This document shows positions 61,595 through 64,000 of a stretch of DNA of 64,000 bases, in pieces (position 1 is the first letter of the stretch; each line of letters starts with the position of its first letter). The translations under genes were made by a program, and so were the position numbers. The stretch spans positions 9,982,001 through 10,046,000 of the forward strand of contig NW_027480423.1 in assembly GCF_051401765.1 (NCBI RefSeq). Direction: 5' to 3'. This DNA comes from Calliopsis andreniformis. Taxonomy: Eukaryota; Arthropoda; Insecta; Hymenoptera; Andrenidae. The notes beneath the pieces were generated by a model. It saw only the letters and a program-made list of their open reading frames with translations, was not told the origin of the DNA and did no database searches.

Positions 61595-64000
61595 CCGGAA
61601 CGTACGTATGACCATAACATTCACACTGGATGCAATAATTCGTTTTATACGATGGAAAAACTGTTGTATATATATTGTATTTTATGCTTCTGGCGTTCAC
61701 TTCTTAGGCTCTAAGTATTCGATCTGGTGTAACAACGCCCTAGAGCCAAACCTAGGTTGCCCGGAACGTAGAAATGACCATACCTTTCACACTCGTTGCA
61801 ATTATTTGTCTTATACGATGGAAAAACTGTTGTATTTATTTTGTATTTTATGCTTCTGGCGTTGACTTCTTAGGCCCTAACTATTCGCTCTTGTGGACCA
61901 ACGCCCCAGAGTGAAGCCTACGTCGCCCGGATCCTAGAAATGACCATCACCTTCACTCTGGTTGCAATTACTCCTGTTATACGATGGAAAAACTGTTGTT
62001 TTTTTATTGTATTTTATGCTTCGGGCGTTGACTTCTAAGGCCCTAGATATTCGATTTGGTGGAGCAACGCCCTAGGGTGAAGTCTAGGATGCCCGGAACG
62101 TAGAAATGACCATAGCTATCATACTGGTTTCAATTATTCGTTTTATACAATGGAAAAACTGTTCTTTTTATTTTGTATTTTATGCTTCCGGCGTTGACTT
62201 CGAGGGCCACACCTATTCGATCTGGTGGAGCAACGCCCTAGAGTGAAGCCTAGGTTGCCCGTAACGTACAAATGACCATATCCTCCACACAGGCTGCAAT
62301 TATTCCTGTTACACGATGGAAAAACTGTTGTATTTTTATTGTATTTTATGCCTCTGGCGTTGACTTCTTAGGCCCTAACTATTCGATCTGGTGGAGCAAC
62401 GCCCTAGAGTGAAGCCTAGGTTTGCCCGGAACATGGATATGACCATAATCTTCACACCGGTTGCAAATATTCGTTTTATACGATGGAAAAACTGTTTTAT
62501 TTATATTGTGTTTTGTGCCTCTGGAGTTGACTTCTTAGGCCCTAACTATTCGATCTGGTGGAGCAACGCCATAGAGTGTAGCCTAGGTTGTCCGGAACGT
62601 AGAAATAACCATAACTTTCACACTGGTTGCAATTATTCGTTTTATACGGTGGAAAAGCTGTTGTATTTATATTGTATTTTATGCTTCTGGCGTTGACTTC
62701 TAAGTCCCTAGCTATACGATCTGGTGGAGCAGCGCCCTAGAGTGAAGCCTAGGTTTCCCGGAACGTAGAAATGACCATTACCATCACGCTGGTTGCAATT
62801 AATCATTTTATACGATGGAAAAACTGTTGTATTTTTATTGTATTTTATGCTCCGGGCATAGACTTCTAAGGCCCTGGCTATTCGATCTGGAGGAGCAACG
62901 CCCTTGAGTGAAGCCTAGGTTGCCCGGAACGTAGAAATGACCCTAACTTTCAAACCAGTTTCAATTATCCGTTTTATACAATGGAAACACTGTTGTATTT
63001 ATTTTGTATTTTATGCTACTGGCGTTGACTTCTAAGGCCGACTCTATTGGATCTGGTGGAGTAACGCCCAAGAGTGAAGCCTAGGTTGCCCGGAACGTAC
63101 AAATGACCATTACCTTCACACTGGTTGCAATTACTACTGTTACACGATGCAAAAGCTGCTGTATCTATATTGTATTTTATGCTTCGGGCATTGACTCCTA
63201 AGGCCCTAACTATTCGATGTGGTGGAGCAACGCCCTAGAGCGAAATCTAGGTTGCCAGGAAGGTAGAAATGACCATATCGTTCACACTGGTTGCAATTAT
63301 TCTTGTTACACGATGGAAAAACTGTTGCATTTTTATTGTATTTTATGCCTCTGGCGTTGACTTCTAAGTCCCTAGCTGTACGATCTGGTGGAGCAGCACC
63401 CTAGAGTGAAGCCTAGGTTGGCGGGAACGTAGAAATGACCATTACCTTCACACAGGTTTCAGTTATTCATTCTATACGAGTGAAGAACTGTTGCATTTTA
63501 CTGTATTTTATGCTTCTGGCGTTGACTTCTAAGGCCGTAGCTATTCGATGTGGTGGAGCAACGCCCTAGAGTGGAGCCTAGGTTGCCCGGAACGTAGAAA
63601 TGACCATATCTTTCACACCGGTTTCAATTATTCGTTTTTTACGATGGAAAAGCTGTTTTATTTATTTTGTATTTGGTGCTTCTGGCCTTGACTTCCTATG
63701 CCCTAACTATTCGATCTGGTGGAACAACTCCGTAGAGTGAGGCAGACGTTGCCCGGATCGTAGAAATGACTATCACTTTCACACTGGTTGCAATTATTCA
63801 TTTTATACGATGGAAAAACTGTTGTATTTTTATTGTACTTTATGCTCCGGGTGTAGACTTCTAAGGCCCTAACTTTTCGATCTGGTGGAGCAACGCCCTA
63901 GAGTGTAGGCTAGGTTGCCCGGAAGGTAGAAATGACCATCTCTTTCACACCGGTTACTATTATTTGTTTTTTACGATGGAAAGACTCTTGTATTTATATT
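61595..64000 (+). repeat. Diverged monomers, right end of window
   Basis: About 14 monomers with many private variants, such as GGATCCTAGAAATGACC (61,929), GACTTCGAGGGCCACACC (62,197) and TATTTGGTGCTTCTGGCC (63,670). The block at 62,270-62,420 resembles 58,785-58,940. The last two monomers (from about 63,766) resemble 59,284-59,600 and 61,110-61,426, and the array is still running at base 64,000. No gene is visible. Confidence 0.78.

Larger units (their letters stand above)
1..64000 (+). repeat. 166-bp tandem satellite array, whole window
   Basis: Head-to-tail monomers of about 166 bp fill the window with no interruption seen. Anchors (the ATGACC after CGTAGAA) fall at 15, 181, 347, 513, 679, 845, 1011, 1177 and onward to 63,932, which is 385 periods with a net gain of 7 bp. 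A typical monomer contains, in order, GAAATGACCAT, TTTCACACTGGTTGCAATTA, TTCGTTTTATACGATGG, an AT-rich stretch ending TTGTATTTTATGC, TTCTGGCGTTGACTTCTAAG, CCCTAACTATTCGATCTGG, TGGAGCAACGCC and CTAGAGTGAAGCCTAGG. Composition of this consensus is 43 A, 32 C, 36 G, 55 T. Most monomers are 166 bp; a few are 165 (6,159-6,323) or 167 (1,675-1,841; 1,842-2,008; 8,979-9,145). All are on the same strand. Such arrays are typical of eukaryotic centromeric or pericentromeric heterochromatin, but that location is inference. The family was not recognised. Confidence 0.97.

Noticed and set aside
1..64000. CRISPR array
   Set aside because: The repeats are 166 bp and contiguous, with no unique spacers and no cas genes.
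1..64000. Primate alpha satellite
   Set aside because: The period is 166 and not 171 bp, and the sequence is not one I recognise as alpha satellite; the resemblance is organisational only.

Overview
The whole 64-kb window is one uninterrupted tandem satellite DNA array. I see no gene, RNA gene, transposon or unique-sequence interval. The monomer is about 166 bp and every copy I read lies in the same (+) orientation. An anchor in the first monomer (ATGACC at 15) and the same anchor near the end (63,932) are 63,917 bp apart, which is 385 monomers of 166 bp plus a net 7 bp. The consensus has about 41% GC and 7 CpG. This is eukaryotic satellite DNA, most likely centromeric or pericentromeric heterochromatin; I do not recognise the family and cannot name the organism. 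It is not primate alpha satellite (171 bp) by length.

Layout. From 1 to about 55.6 kb the array is organised as higher-order repeats (HORs): blocks of distinguishable monomer variants are repeated as units. Clear cases are a 9-mer (1,493 bp) in two copies at 5.5-8.5 kb; a nearly 10-kb segment at 9.3-19.1 kb copied at about 21.3-30.9 kb, with a third partial copy between; a 1.07-kb block repeated at an exact 24-monomer offset (30.65 and 34.63 kb); a 19-mer (3,154 bp) in two copies at 35.6-41.9 kb; and a 13-mer/16-mer pair plus a partial third copy at 44.6-50.0 kb. Where I compared copies by eye they differ by only a few bases per kilobase. Copies often differ by whole monomers, which marks unequal exchange. 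From about 55.6 kb to the end the monomers are more individually diverged, and the only clear HOR is an 8-mer/7-mer duplication at 58.1-60.4 kb. That looks like the older edge of the array.

Every open reading frame in the window is a by-product of the repeat. Because 166 = 3 x 55 + 1, the frame rotates with each monomer, and short ORFs of 60-101 codons reappear wherever the same variant pair reappears. What is of interest is the array architecture: nested duplication from one monomer to nearly 10 kb, visible exchange junctions, a CENP-B-box-like motif in some variants, a short inverted repeat in most monomers, a chromatosome-sized period, undepleted CpG and a divergent monomer island inside the homogenised core.
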